Positions 1-11,957 of a stretch of 64,000 bases of DNA are shown here, piece by piece; the stretch's first letter is position 1; every line of letters starts with the position of its first letter. The position numbers were made by a program, and so were the translations under genes. This DNA comes from Lutraria lutraria (taxonomy: Eukaryota; Mollusca; Bivalvia; Venerida; Mactridae). Location of the stretch: assembly GCA_964023205.1 (NCBI GenBank), contig OZ026835.1:2001053-2065052 (forward strand). Reading direction: 5' to 3'. Below the pieces are notes generated by a model, which saw only the letters and a program-made list of their open reading frames with translations, was not told the origin of the DNA and did not search any database.

Positions 1-12
1 CTTCATTCACAG

Positions 13-440
13 GGCAGCCTTTTGAAGAGGTGGCCACTAAGACGGGTTTTACTGTACAATGTTTACATTTTAATGGGTAAATATATGTCATGTATTCTTA
101 CTCAGTTAACGATAGAACGAATAATTTTCAGGCCGGGGACGCATTTGCGATATTATCAAGACAGATCTTGGAATATATGAGGACAAAGGACATTTCTCCG
201 AAAAAGCCAAGTCTGCAATCTACTTTAGACAGTTCAATATCATTAGATAATTTTATAAAAGATGGTAATAGTCACAAACAATCTCAAACAAGAAGAAGTG
301 TTTCAAACATTAGTCGTCAAGGAAGTCAACGAAACCTCAATAAAAGGATTTCTTGTATGTCAGGTGACCCAAAGTGTCCAACATGTGGGTCAGTCCTTGA
401 CCATACACCGACAAAGCCGGAATTTATAAACGTGGGGTAG
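13..440 (+). CDS. 3' end of an unrecognised spliced gene (last two exons)
   Basis: Two exons can be joined in frame: 13-76 (acceptor AG at 11-12, donor GT at 77) and 106-440 (acceptor AG at 104-105, stop TAG 438-440). The first ends with one extra base and the second starts with two, so together they read 132 residues without a stop. The N-terminal part is basic and hydrophobic (LLKRWPLRRVLLYNVYILM). The middle is Ser/Gln/Arg-rich and looks disordered. The C-terminus has three cysteines, including a CPTC pair, which could bind a metal. I do not recognise the family. An alternative acceptor at 131 would not keep frame with exon 13-76. The gene starts outside the window. Confidence 0.5.
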
Positions 441-845
441 ATTTTGAATTGTGTTGTTTTCTCTGGTCTAACCACACATTCCTTCTTGTGCAATGTTCTT
501 CTTATAAACATGTAAACTTACTACGCCCGAAAAATTAGTCCCACTCTAACTTCATATTCCATTCATCCAAACGTGTATGAAATCATTGATTAAACAATAC
601 AAGAAGATAATGTTGTTGTTTTTTGTGTGTGAAACCGCATGGTTTCGTTTATTTTATATTATATTACATGGATTACAGCTGAATACATATAACATAATAA
701 ATGTGGAAAGATTCGTAAATAAAACATACAATAAGCATACAGAAAAATAAAGACAGAAAGGTATATTTTCGTATGAGTGGTGAAAATTATCGGGAAAAGT
801 ATAGCTCCATATACATGTACATATAAATGCGTAGATGTATAATGT
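441..845 (+). other. Probable 3' UTR and spacer
   Basis: No open frame of note. Two AATAAA hexamers at 718-723 and 746-751 lie about 300 bases after the stop codon at 438-440 and could serve as poly(A) signals for that gene. Otherwise AT-rich and featureless. Confidence 0.3.
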
Positions 846-2167
846 TTATAGTTGTGATTTTAGTGTCTCGCAGAATTGTTTTAAAAGAGAATGTTTATTA
901 CTGTAGCATCTTGTTAGGATATCTAAGACGATATATAACGTATTTAAAAGATTTACTGATTTATGTCTTCTATCGCTTTTGAAATATGATTTATAGATGC
1001 AGTATTCAATTTGACTTAGAATGATATTGATAGTTTCGTAATGTCTGTATTTTATTTTATATCCAATGACAATATTATCTAGAGAGTTTATTTTGTTATT
1101 TTTCCTATATTTGAAAATAGTTCATTCATTTTTGTCCAAAAGGATGTTAAGTACGGACATGTTAGGAAGAAGTGATTATAATTTTCAATTTGGCCGCAGT
1201 AGTAACAATTGGGGAAATCCAGTATTTTCCATTTATGGAGATTCTCGTTTGTAGCAATAATGTTGTTTAATATTTTGTATTTAACGTGTTTTACTTATGT
1301 ATCAATAATAGTTTTATGTAAAAAGTGATAGACACTGTGCCAATTAATGTCTTTTTTAAAGCTACGTTCCCAATAGTTGTGAAGATATGGGTTTTCCTTA
1401 TTCCTTTTAATTAGTTCTGTATAATAATCTTTACTTTTATTCAGTTTATTAAAACTTTCTAGGCGTGAATTTATATTTGTTTTAACTGAAGTTTTCGTTG
1501 AATGAAGAGAACTGATTTCAATTTTCCATGTAAGTGGTATAGCTTTTTTAATTATCTCAACTTCTGAGATCCAATTAGTTTTAGACTTTAATCGGTTGTA
1601 GATTAACTCTGAATTTATGTTACCTTTTTTATCATTAATATCGTTAACAAATATAATGTTTGAATTAATCCAAGATTTCAATAGTAAACATTTGCCATGT
1701 AGTTTGATATGCTGATTACCCCAAAGTATTTGGTTTCTAATATTGAAGAAAGAAAGTGATTCTTTTTTAGTTCTGGTATTGTTAAATTCATTCCATTCAT
1801 TAATACTATTTATGTAGAATTGTGGTAAGTGTATGAGGTGTTTTGGAATAGATTTATAATTGTCTAGGTTCATATTAAAAATCATTAAGTTTTTACCAAA
1901 ATGGTTTAATAGGGTTTGTGGAATGATTTTCCAGTTTGCATGGTTATTGTTCTTTAAATTTTGAATCCATTTTAATTTCAGGGATTTATCGTAATTGTCT
2001 ATGTCTATCATGTTTAATCCACCTAACTTATTTTTATATAAAATTGATCTTTTTATTTTCTCTTTTTTATTGTCCCAGAGAAAGAAGATAATGTAGTTAC
2101 AGTGATTTTGTTCATATACTATAGTTCTGATATTCCATAAAACAGTTCGCAAGTATACACTGTTCAA
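846..2167 (-). pseudogene. Broken LINE reverse transcriptase, C-terminal part
   Basis: Minus-strand remnant of a non-LTR retrotransposon ORF2. A 290-residue open stretch (2167 to 1298) contains the signature seen after the RT palm in L1-like elements: FLWDNKKEKIKRSILYKN followed by GGLNMIDIDNYDKSLKLKWI. The frame then meets a TAA near 1295. It continues in the same frame through a zinc-knuckle-like segment (FPNCYYCGQIENYNHFF, then TCPYLTSFW) to another stop near 1085. After a frame change it goes on with GYKIKYRHYETINIILSQIE to a final stop at 846-848. The catalytic RT core is missing, so the copy is 5'-truncated. One internal stop and one frameshift show it is dead. Confidence 0.85.
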
Positions 2168-3148
2168 TCTTTATAATCAGTCACTTAGATTTTTTAAAAT
2201 ATTTTACAAGTTTGTCATCGTTAGAATATTTAATTTAAAGCACTCATAGATCTATACCACACAACTATTGTTTTTTGTAATGATTTACAGAATATCTAGT
2301 ACATAGCACTCTACAGCCTTAACATCAAAGGCTGTCTTGATATGTTAACGCAGCGACCTCCCAGCCTTATCAAAGTACATGAACTATCGTAAAATTTAGA
2401 AAGAATCGTTGTTAAACGTAAGAATTCGTAACCTAGAAAATATCGATGAAACGTATTTTAACACTGAGGCAGGGAGATAAAACACTTTTACTTAAGAAGT
2501 GGCGTAAAATGTTTGAGGAAATGTGACCTTCATCTATGTCACATCAGATAAAGTAAGTGATAGTCCTGCCTATAAAATATTCAGAATAGACCAAGTTCAC
2601 CGATTATAAAAGTCAAGGATTTATAATACATACATGTATGTATGTAAGTCCTTGTAAAAGTTAAGTTGTGTAGTCTATGGCATATAATTATGCGTAATTT
2701 CCAAATATTTTCTCAGGTTTTGTACTCGCTGGCACTGTATTCAAAGTAGTACTAATGTATATGACTTTAAATATCATTTGTAGTAAACGTTTTCATGACG
2801 TTATTCTCGCCTGCTCTCCAAATTAGGTGAAATCAGGTTACACGTTACTGGACATGTATTTGTGTTGTGATTTCTTCGCTTCGTTAAATACCTGCTGTTT
2901 ATAACAATTTACGTACTCATTTTTTTGTCTCGTTTCATCAGTAACTTTGATTATTTGTAAGGAGTTTTATCATATATAAGATAATGAGCTGATGCTGCAA
3001 CTATAAAACTTGTGAAACATATCCTGATTTTGTTTTGTTATGTCTATTGCTACGAATACGTTCGACACGACAGGAGCTATGCCCTAAAATTATAAAACTT
3101 GAGAACAGTCTGTAGCTCAAATCTCAATTGGAATAGACACCTAAGGGC
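2168..3148. other. Intergenic, nothing recognised
   Basis: AT-rich sequence between two transposon remnants. No long open frame, repeat unit or RNA gene was recognised on either strand. Confidence 0.4.
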
Positions 3149-3984
3149 ATGAGCGAGGTTCCAGCAGAATGGTATACATGTAATGCAACATGCATTTTGG
3201 TTATACAGATAGGAAATACCCGCTTTGCGACTGCAACCCAACTTTGTTCAGACCTTCAAAATGTCACTGGGATCCGTGTTTCAACCAAAACCATACGCGC
3301 ACGTTTGCGCAAAAGTGGTCGAGAAGTCCATGCATACGGATCCCGCTGTCTTCAAACCATTGCCAGCTACGATCTTCTTGGGCCGTTGACCATGTTGATT
3401 GGAGCAAGATGAACTAGTGACATGTCCTCCTTATCGATGAGTCTCTGTACTAGACTACTCGGATAAGTGTGCAAGAGTATGGCGAAGGCCAGGGACTGCA
3501 AACATTGCTGAACACGACCAATATGGCGGAGGTTAAATAATAGTCTGAGGTGGAACCAGCTTGAATAGAACACACTGACCTCGTTGTCCTTGACGGAGGC
3601 ACACTGACTGCCATTGTATCGAGATGTGATTATCGTTACTGCAGTTCGGCTATATGCTGGGGGCAGTTTGTGATGGGTTCATTTTGATGGACGATAATGC
3701 TCGTCCCTACAGTCAATGTAGTCCAAGAGAAGTAGCACATAGGGGGTAGTACTCGTTTGGGCTTGCCGGCCCGATCCCTGACCTACATCCAATCGAGCAC
3801 ATGTGGGATGACTTACAGGTCCGCATTTCATTCCGTCAGATCCAACCAAGAATCACCAAGGAACTTATGCCTACCTTGTGGAAGAGTAGAACGCCATTCC
3901 ACAGGCGGTGATCCCCAGGTTATTGGCATGCGGCGACGTTGTCAAGTTGTCATCGACAGCAACGGTTCACATACTCGTTACTGA
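3149..3984 (+). pseudogene. Decayed Tc1/mariner-type transposase
   Basis: Fragments in several plus-strand frames line up in the order of a Tc1-like transposase. First comes the paired-like helix-turn-helix (ATQLCSDLQNVTGIRVSTKT then IRARLRKSG). Next is a stretch resembling VLLIDES, giving a candidate catalytic D. Then MDDNARPYSQ at about 3690-3720, matching the DNARPH block of the second catalytic D. Then a segment like WPARSPDLNPIEHVWD at about 3760-3815, and last the C-terminal RRRCQVVIDSNGSHTRY ending at 3984. Frameshifts and stops separate the blocks, so it is inactive. I did not find clear terminal inverted repeats on either side. Confidence 0.85.
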
Positions 3985-5100
3985 AACCATATATGTTCCA
4001 TCGATAGTTTTTTTTACAATTATCAACATATTCATTTTTAATATAAATCATAAAACCCGTTAACACATCTCACTTGTTAAAACATATGTCGATAATGATT
4101 TATAAATCACTAAGTAGGTGCATAAAAAGACATAAAACAAAAATAATTGGCATGCAGCAAAACGTATGTACAAAATATGTTCTTGGTGCTTAGCAAACTT
4201 TGAGTAATATATCTATAATTTTAGGCCTATTTAATAACTAGCCGCGTGTATCACCGTCCCAGTTGAGATTTGTGCATATGCTAATGACATGATCAGCAGT
4301 AAAATCTACAAGAGTGGAAAGATTTCACTGACCGAGTCCAATGGTCTTATCAAACCGTGTATAAGAATGAGAGACAATTCGACTTCCTAGTCTGCGTGAC
4401 TAGATTATTCAATGACATCGTCTATGATTTCTGGCCCTGTTCCAAAATCAGACAGAAGCCGCTGTCGACACTTGGGGCAATACATACAATATACAGGAAT
4501 AGTTATCATAACTATACAGAAGATCAAGCTTTACGATTGATTAAATCAGTTAAATCAAATATCATATAAATATTTAGAATAGTGATTGCATTTAATTGAG
4601 TCGAACCGTTTATAAATTAAACTAAAATCAAAGTACCGAAAGTACTAACTGAACTTACTGAACTGTATTATATGGAACGGGATCTAGATTAAAAATTTAT
4701 GCGCGCCGAGGTGACCCCCCCCCCCCCACACACACACACAAACAGAGAATTTTAGCAACATCTGAGCGGAATAGCGACATCTGAGCGGAGATTTGGTCAT
4801 AACCATTGAAAGCAATCACGTTGAAAGGATTGAGCATAATGTTATTGAATTAAATATCTATGAATTGTACCTCCTTATAAGATGACAGTCAAAAGTCCTT
4901 AAGTACCGATACGACATAGTTCCTCTTTTGAGCGACATCGGTACTCCACCTAGAGTTCGTGAAGTTCGCGAATAGCCGATTCCTGATTTAAGTATGAATT
5001 AATCTTGGTCAGTTTCTGTTTGGCGTTAAACATTTAATTGTTTTTTAACCAAATTGAGCAGTCAACATAATATGTAACAAAGGCATCATACAATTTTATC
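3985..5100. other. Intergenic with a C-run/CA microsatellite
   Basis: No gene recognised. A run of about 14 C followed by (CA)n lies near 4716-4740. A 70-codon open stretch at 4357-4569 has no recognisable domain and no splice context, so it was not called. Confidence 0.4.
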
Positions 5101-5122
5101 TATGTTATTTTGAGTAATGAAC

Positions 5123-5195
5123 AAAGATTCAGGAGATTCAAGATTCAAAGATATTTATTGACGAAAACATTCTAACATGTTCATTGTCGAGAACA
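5123..5195 (-). repeat. LINE-like 3' tail remnant
   Basis: Read on the minus strand the segment ends in AATAAATATCTTTGAATC followed by near-copies of TTGAATC. This resembles the short 3' terminal repeats of CR1/Jockey-type LINEs. No coding part is attached. Confidence 0.35.
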
Positions 5196-5206
5196 AAGAG
5201 AGGCGA

Positions 5207-5270
5207 ATGATTAGTACATTATGGATCGTTATTTGCCTTTGGGCATGTGTCAATTATTTTCACACAGCTG
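5207..5270 (+). CDS. Orphan signal-peptide first exon (candidate)
   Basis: An ATG at 5207 opens 21 codons reading MISTLWIVICLWACVNYFHT A, a convincing signal-peptide profile, and runs straight into a consensus donor GTAAGT at 5271 in phase 1. No matching phase-1 acceptor exon was found before the first temptin gene at 6324. It may be the first exon of a gene whose other exons I missed, a pseudo-exon, or chance. Confidence 0.2.
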
Positions 5271-5912
5271 GTAAGTATTGTTTATTTCAAAGGCTTCATA
5301 ATTTTGTGTTCCAGCTACAATGTTTATGGTAATTTACTTGCCATAATTATGAACGACATATTTGTTTATTAACATTCATGAAGTAGGTCAACAAAATAGA
5401 TTGGTGTGTAATAATTTATAATCATTATCAAGGAATCATGCTTTCACTGATAAAGCCTTCTACACCTGTCAGTTCCCATCTCCATGTACTAGTATCTAAG
5501 ACAAGTCGAACGATTTTGGTTCATTGTCAAAATAAGGACTCAGTCCACACAATTATTTTTATCATTCCTGTCACATGCCGGGCTCATACACTGTCAATAT
5601 GTGGAAACAAGCTTTGGGATATGGCAAACTGATTACATTATTCAATGTATAAACACTTGACTTTCAAATAAAACATATATCTATATCTAAGTGCGTCCAT
5701 AGAAACTGTGTCCATTAAATGTTCTTCTCCACAACAACTAATCTGATCGTCCCCATACAATGCTGCTCAAATTTGCGTGAATATGTGTGAGGGTGTGTTT
5801 GTTTTCATGTGACAAAATATATCTTATCTTTGCATATATTTGTAACTAGATACATGTATTTATACGTTACTTACTAAAAGTATGTTGTGTTCTGTTCCTT
5901 AAATATTGAAAG

Positions 5913-5986
5913 GCGGGGCCGAGATTCAAACGTACGATCTTTAGTTTAGTAATCCAGAACGTTACCACTCGACCACCTGTCATCTC
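5913..5986 (-). repeat. tRNA-like sequence (SINE head or tRNA pseudogene)
   Basis: On the minus strand the segment has an A-box-like TGGTCGAGTGG and, about 45 bases on, a B-box-like GTTTGAATCTC, at the spacing of a class II tRNA. The start GACAGG and the end GGCCCCGCC do not form a proper acceptor stem, so it is a relic and not a working tRNA gene. Confidence 0.5.
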
Positions 5987-6270
5987 GAATGACGTTTATA
6001 CAAAGATTACTCATTTTTTAGTCATTATTAATTATCTATGGGGGGGGGGGAAACAACACAAAATGGAAAAGAGATATAATACAAGTTAAAAAGTCGACAA
6101 TCTCGAAAACTTTTATTCGTGTCGATGGTTAACTACGATTGCAGAGAGTTCCAAAATTATACAATATAGTTACATCACTTAATCAGATTATCAAATGTTG
6201 AAGATTTGGTCTGAGGTCAAATCTTGGAAACAAAAAGGTCAAGATAAGAATGAATTGTCCAATAGGGCAG

Positions 6271-6278
6271 TATATATA
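6271..6278 (+). promoter_or_regulatory. TATA box of temptin-like gene A
   Basis: TATATATA starts exactly 53 bases upstream of the ATG at 6324. The two paralogues have TATAAA at the same 53-base distance, so this is very likely the core promoter. Confidence 0.65.
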
Positions 6279-6323
6279 CATACTAAAGAGTCCATACTGT
6301 ACAGTCATTGACTTGATTCAACA

Positions 6324-9300
6324 ATGAACATTCTGGTAATTCTGTCTCTTTGTGTTGCCGCTGTATCGGCGCATACGTACTACGCTGATCGAATTCCAAA
6401 CGGTTACGGCGTGCCAAACCCATGTGGCGGGAGTACATGGTTAGCTGTAGGTCATTATGATCCAACACATCATACACATGATAAAAACGCCTTTGGAAAG
6501 GTAAGTTAGTTGTCGTGATTTACATTATTGTTGCAAATATATTATGTAAGACGTAAGATTCTCTCTGTCCATGAAGGATAGCTCATTTTGTGGTTTCTGT
6601 AAGTTATGGAATTATCATGGCCTGTCCGCTTAGTTCATTAAGTAGCGCGTTACGTCCTTGGCGCGGCAAATTAAGAATTGGTTCAAGATATTGAGAGTCA
6701 AGCCATTCGTCCGTTATTGTTGATTTGCATTCATGTGCAGAAGCAGGCCGACACTTGCGGAGGACCGATACAGAGTCCAGGAAATGGTTAAGTCAACAGC
6801 ATTCCGGTATATAACGTAAATACTGATCAGGACAGATCAGACTAAAATTAGGGCTCAAATAATGAAAGTTAAGTTCAGGAAAGAAATTGAGAAGAAACGT
6901 TTTAGGACCTTTCTCGAATCCAAGTACCGTTAACGCCACGCTTTGCTACCACATGATAATTACATGTATACGAGTTTTCCGTTTACTTATTACTATAAGA
7001 GATGATGGTGACGGTTATCGGAGTTTGGATTAAAGTAGGGGGTTGTCTCAAAAGAAGATATACGACAAATATTGTACAGGGGTGTAATTCTAATTCTTTT
7101 ACAATCAATAACCATGCATAGTCACACAATTACAAACACAAATATCTTCCCTAAACTTACTAAGAGAACGTTTCTCAATGCAAACGCCCCAATAACGAAA
7201 GAAAACGCTACAAGCCCAAAAACTCGAGAATCACGTGCAATTTTAAACATGATTTTTTCTAAAAAAGAGAGTTTCCATAGTGATACACCCAAAAAACGCC
7301 TCTTATCCATACATTCGCGTTGAAAATAGTACAATGTGTATACAAGTTGGATATATTGCAGGAATATGTTCATTTTGAATTATTACATTGTTTTTGGCAA
7401 TTAAAACAGTAAAACAATTGAGCTTAATAATGCAGTATTCATCCACACAAATGTTTCATTCATAGACAATGAATAGTGCCCGCATCGCTACTATAGGCAT
7501 GTGAATCGCTAAAAGACAATAGCAGAGCGAGGACATCAGTTTACCGTAACTCCGCCAACTGGATATATAATAAAGTACCGAATGGACTTGATCTCGCGAA
7601 ATGAAATTTTTATTTACATAATACATATTGCTTAAAAGCAACTGCAACAAAAATGAATTATTAGTAAAACAGAATTATAAACAGTCCATTTGACTGAATT
7701 CGGGGCATTTTAAGAATTCTTTCAACCCAGGACCTCTATCACACTCAACCACACCGCTAAAGAGTTAACTCTAATGCAGGAGTTATTTATTACATTATCT
7801 ATTATTACATATAATTACGATGTTTTAAGAGTCAGATGTGTTTTTACGGTGAACATAAAGTGAAGGTATGAGTTTAATATCAACTTTAATAGAATTTTGA
7901 GCATAACAAGTGCCCCAGACTCTGCTAAAACGTCTTCATTACACTGGGTCAAAACTGACTCTTCCTTTTGGGGAAACTATTAGTCGAAACAATATAACAC
8001 ATTTTGGTTTGTAACATTGTGGCCTAGAGTTTAATGAGATTTGTGGTATCATCTTATGCATATCTACCAAAATTTTAGTATTATCAATAACGTTATAACA
8101 TTTGCATCTGACAGTACTCTCTGTGCTTTGATCTAAAACGATATGACATATTTAACAAATTATTATACAAATATACAAAAAAAACATGTTATTAAAGCAA
8201 GTTTAGTTTGCCAAGAATCTTGGCATTGGGACGTTGACAGAGTTAGGTGTGTATTGAAAGGAACGACAACTCTGGGTAGAAATAGGTGGTGGTAGCGGTT
8301 TCCGTATTGACCAAGGTAGGCATTTGCTGAGGGGAGTTTGGACTTTTGATCAAGTAATCGTACACCGTACGTTCTTTTCTAGTTAACTGGTGGTAATACA
8401 AAATGCTAACTAAAGGTAAACATAGATGTTTTTTCATTAGGCTTTTGCCGCAGCTGGACATACATGGACTGTTGCTCTATGTAATGCTGATAGCGACCGT
8501 GATGGTAAAACAAACGGTGAAGAATTAGGAGATCCTAACTGTACATGGAGTGTTGGTGCCACTCCTCAACAGGCAGCATCTGGTCATCCAGGTATTTAAA
8601 ATCAAGATAAGTCCTATATGCATTCTGGATTGTTATCGATTTATAATGTCTTAGCTCACTTTTGACTTATATTTTTTGGCATGACCTATTATGCATTGAT
8701 GAGAAATTCCTCATTCTATTGATATGAGCAGACTAAATGTGTAATATATTTAGCTGACCTAACATCATCATTTTGATGTGAGACCTTATTGGACTGCTAG
8801 CTGATAAGTGGTGTTCACACGCTGCTACAACAGCTTTTTAGGATTTTTTTAAAAATCATACTTTTGGTTTCAACATGCAGTTTAAATAACACCAAAGTAA
8901 CTTCGCGACTGTCTTTTTAAAGACATTTCTTGTTTGTCAGATACCTATTAGTATTACACTGGGTTTCGCCACCTGCTTATCTGTCTAATTAGTTAATAGC
9001 TACATACATTACATACACAACCTTTTAAAACGTATGGTTACCTTACACCTTAATGTATACTACATACATTAAAATTGTGTATGTGTTTGTATAGCTTGGT
9101 CTGAGTGTATCATTTGTCTTAGAATGCACAACTAAACCAAAAATCCCAATATAGACGTTCAGAATACAGAACAAGAATCCGCAATACCCGTATCTATGCT
9201 GATGATAACGTAGCTCCACGTATTCATAATGAATCTGACAAATTGTATTCAAACATACTTACATTGAATCGATCAATTTCAGGAATCTGCAATCCAGTGG

Positions 9301-9362
9301 GCTCCTGTCAAGGTGATTCATTTTCTTGCGGTTGCCATGGTCACAATTGCGTCGGAAAATAA
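6324..9362 (+). CDS. Temptin-like secreted protein, copy A
   Basis: Three exons: 6324-6500, 8441-8591 and 9283-9362 (phases 0 and 1), giving 135 residues. Residues 1-16 form a signal peptide ending AVSA. The mature part starts HTYYADRIPNGYGVPNPCGG and continues to AFGK. Exon 2 gives AFAAAGHTWTVALCNADSD and an EF-hand-like loop DSDRDGKTNGEE with D at 1, 3 and 5, N at 9 and E at 12, then LGDPNCTW. Exon 3 gives a Cys-rich tail with five Cys (GICNPVGSC to NCVGK). Eight mature cysteines suggest four disulfides. This order (IPNG, VGH, AAAGH, DSDGDGxTNG, ELGDP, HPG) matches molluscan temptin, a water-borne attractant in Aplysia. Function in this species is inferred. Arg at loop position 4 is unique to copy A. 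Confidence 0.85.
6501..8440 (+). other. Temptin A intron 1
   Basis: This 1.9 kb intron carries a decayed SINE head at 6622-6668. Near its 3' end it keeps GCTAACTAAAGGTAAACAT, also present in both paralogues, which contains a plausible branch point (CTAAC). Open stretches at 7072-7323 and 7122-7373 on opposite strands have no recognisable domain. Confidence 0.6.
6622..6668 (+). repeat. Decayed tRNA-derived SINE head in temptin A intron 1
   Basis: Contains CCGCTTAGTTCATTAAGTAG then TTGGCGCGG. This matches the better preserved SINE heads in intron 1 of copies B and C, with the segment around the B box lost. Confidence 0.5.
8592..9282 (+). other. Temptin A intron 2
   Basis: Bounded by GT at 8592 and AG at 9281-9282. 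Shares CATTGAATCGAT(C/T)AATTTCAG at its 3' end with copies B and C, showing common descent of the gene structure. Confidence 0.6.
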
Positions 9363-9660
9363 GCAAAAATTGCTGTTAAGTTAAAAATGTCCACTAATAC
9401 GGGATGCAAATTCATGGTAAAGACGTCTTTGGAGATATATTTTTACGCGACCGATTCATAAACGTCAGTGTAAAATATGAAACTTTGTGTGAAATTTGAC
9501 GTTTCTGGAATAGTTTTGTCAAATTATTATATAAAAGGTTTGCTAACTCGAATGAAAATTGCGTTTTGGTGTTGTTTTTTATGAAAAAATAGTACTGATG
9601 TCTGAAGAAACATCTGAGAATATTATTTGTGTTTTACTCACTATTCAAACAAAAACTACA
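9363..9660 (+). other. Temptin A 3' flank
   Basis: Probable 3' UTR. The first bases after the stop (AAGCA, then TGGAAT/TTTGACGTTTCT further on) are recognisably related to the 3' flanks of copies B and C. No clear AATAAA was seen. Confidence 0.4.
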
Positions 9661-10200
9661 TGCCCAAGGGCAACATGTCGAGCCCCCTCTTTAACCAGCT
9701 TGTGACCTTGACCTTTGAATTACAAGTATGGTTGATGTTCGTGACACATCATTTCATTGAAGTAAACCTTTATACCAATTTATACAAATCCTTGAATGCA
9801 AACAGAAATCACAGGCCAGACAAGGAAATTAGACTATAATATTTGACTGAATGTGTAATCTTGACCTATGGGTCTGGGCGTTGCCCAGGACACATGGTCT
9901 CATTATATTTTACGAAGTCATTTTCAAATAATTCAATGCGTAAGGGAGATACAGCCCAAGTCTGTAATATTTTTTTGACGTTTGACGACTAAGTGTGACC
10001 TTGAACTTTAGCCTACATACCTGGGTCTTGCGCATGACACATTTTGGTTAATATTTCTGCTAAGTAATTCCAATATCCATCAAGTAATGACACAGTTATG
10101 AAGCAGACACAAAAATATACCCCATCATTGACCTTTGCCATCCAAGTGTGACCTTGGCCTTGGAGCTATTGACATTGGTCGTAAGTGTGACACACTCTCT
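9661..10200 (-). repeat. Copy of the GTCGAG-ended repeat, reverse orientation
   Basis: Begins GCCCAAGGGCAACATGTCGA, the reverse complement of the right end of the element at 42201-43250. The body carries the same recurring phrases as that element (a CAAGGTCA-type motif here read as TGACCTTG). Right boundary approximate. Confidence 0.6.
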
Positions 10201-10204
10201 CATG

Positions 10205-10300
10205 GTGTTTAACTATAACTAACTATAACTGTTTATTCATGATTCAGGCCACTAGCCCATAACAAGGTATAACGATACAATCATTAAGTTTTGAAAATGT
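10205..10300 (-). repeat. Possible LINE 3' tail
   Basis: AACTATAACT direct repeats followed by TTTATTCATGATTCAGGCCA and CTAGCCCATAA. A related phrase (TTTATTTCA, AAGCCATAGGCCCAT) occurs at 27848-27895, so both may be minus-strand tails of one LINE family. Confidence 0.3.
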
Positions 10301-10397
10301 GCATACATAGGTAATAATTACATTTGTGACAATTTACCGATTATAATTTTAATATCATGTTGTGCGACATGAAGCATAATATATATACGATGCTACA

Positions 10398-11360
10398 TTT
10401 TAGCTCACCAGAGCACAAAGTGCTCACGGTGAGCTATTGTGATCACGTGATGTCCGTCGTCCATGTGTGTGCGTGTGTGTGTGTGCGTCGACAATTGCTT
10501 TAAACAACATCTCCTTCTTAACCAGTTGGCTAATTTCGACGAAACTTTACATGGATGTTCCTTGCATGAAGCTCTACCAAAGTTGTTAAAAGAAATTAAT
10601 TTCATTAAAAACTCTGGTTGCCATGGCAACCAATAGGAAACACTTTAAATATATTCTTGTTCAAAATCACTGGGCCTAGAGCTTAGATATTTGGTGTATA
10701 GCATCGTCTAGCGGACCTCTACCAAGTTTGTTCAAATTATTGCCCTAGGGTCAAAATTGGCCCCGCCTCAGGGGTCACTTGATTTTACATAGACTTTTAT
10801 ACGGAAATTTTAAAAATCTTCTTGTCAGAAACTACAATGCTTAGATATTTGATGAGTAGCATTGACTAGTGGACCCCTATCAAGTTTGTTCATATTATTG
10901 TCCTAGGGTCAAAATTTGCCCCACACCAGGGGTCACTTGATTTTATATAGACTTACATTGGGATATTTTAAAAATCTTTAAATATCTTTTAGTCAGAAAC
11001 TACTATGCCTAGAGTTTAGATATTTGGTGTGTAGCATTGTCTAATGGACCTCTACCAAGGTGTTCCAATTTATTGCCTTAGGGTCAAAATTGGCCCAGCC
11101 CCAGGGGTAACTTGATTCATATTAGGCTTATATAGGAAAATTTAAAAAATCTTCTTGTCCGAAACACAAGACCTAGAGCTAAGTTATTTGGTATGTAGCA
11201 TTGTCTAGCGGACCTCTACCAAGTTTGTTTAAATTATTGCCGTAGGGGCAAAATTGACCCCGCCCAAGGGTCACTTAATTTTACAAAGGCTCATGATAAT
11301 TTTCTCTATGAGTCTTTTTATCTGGTGAGCGATATAGGGCCATCATGGCCCTCTTTGTTT
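10398..11360 (+). repeat. Repeat element with about four ~160-bp tandem units
   Basis: Head TTTAGCTCACCAGAGCAC and TGAGCTATTGTGATCACGTG; tail CTGGTGAGCGATATAGGGCC ATCATGGCCC. Between them the phrase TTAGATATTTGGTGTGTAGC recurs near 10685, 10842, 11017 and 11183. Each copy is followed by TAGCGGACCTCTACCAAG and a TAGGGTCAAAATTGGCCC-type block, so the monomer is about 157-175 bp. A (GT)n stretch lies near 10463-10485. A non-autonomous element with an internal tandem array is likely. A truncated relative lies at 41139-41300. Confidence 0.7.
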
Positions 11361-11957
11361 ATGATACTTTCGTTTCGTGATGTTAACAAAATGTGTAACT
11401 TTATTGATAGTTGCATTTATACAAAATTTTATAGGAATGTATGAATGGGGTTTACCTGATCTAAGTTGAGCATAACAATGTCTAAATGTTCGTATAGTAA
11501 GTATTGAAAAATAGGATTCGTGTTCATACGTAGACTTAATATTCTTATATAAATGTAAAGACGTGGAAGAGTACTATTCCAGGTTTGTAAATAATTGTCT
11601 TTTAGTCTTCGAGAAAATATTCGAAAAATAATATCTCATTTTGGACTCCTTCATTCAACCATACATGACCAAATCCATTACTTTTTAAATGATACTCAAT
11701 TTCTTTTGCCCAATTAAAATATGTAGAACACTTGTGTTTCGTAACATAATATAACACTTTTTAACAAATCTTGTGGTAGGCATTTTTATCACCTTAAACC
11801 AATACTTGATAGCTTTCAATCCATATTGGATAGATAAACAATGTCTTCTAATTCTTCATGGTTTTGTATCCACCCTACAAATGCTAGTCTAGCGGACATG
11901 TCACCACATCCGTCAAGTGCTACATCAAAGATATTTTATACGGATAGAGATTTAAGT
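11361..11957. other. Intergenic, nothing recognised
   Basis: AT-rich spacer between a tandem-array element and a foldback element. No coding or repeat signal recognised. Confidence 0.35.

Noticed and set aside
5913..5986. Possible true tRNA gene on the minus strand
   Set aside because: A and B boxes are present but the acceptor stem does not pair, and there is no T-run terminator at the right place.
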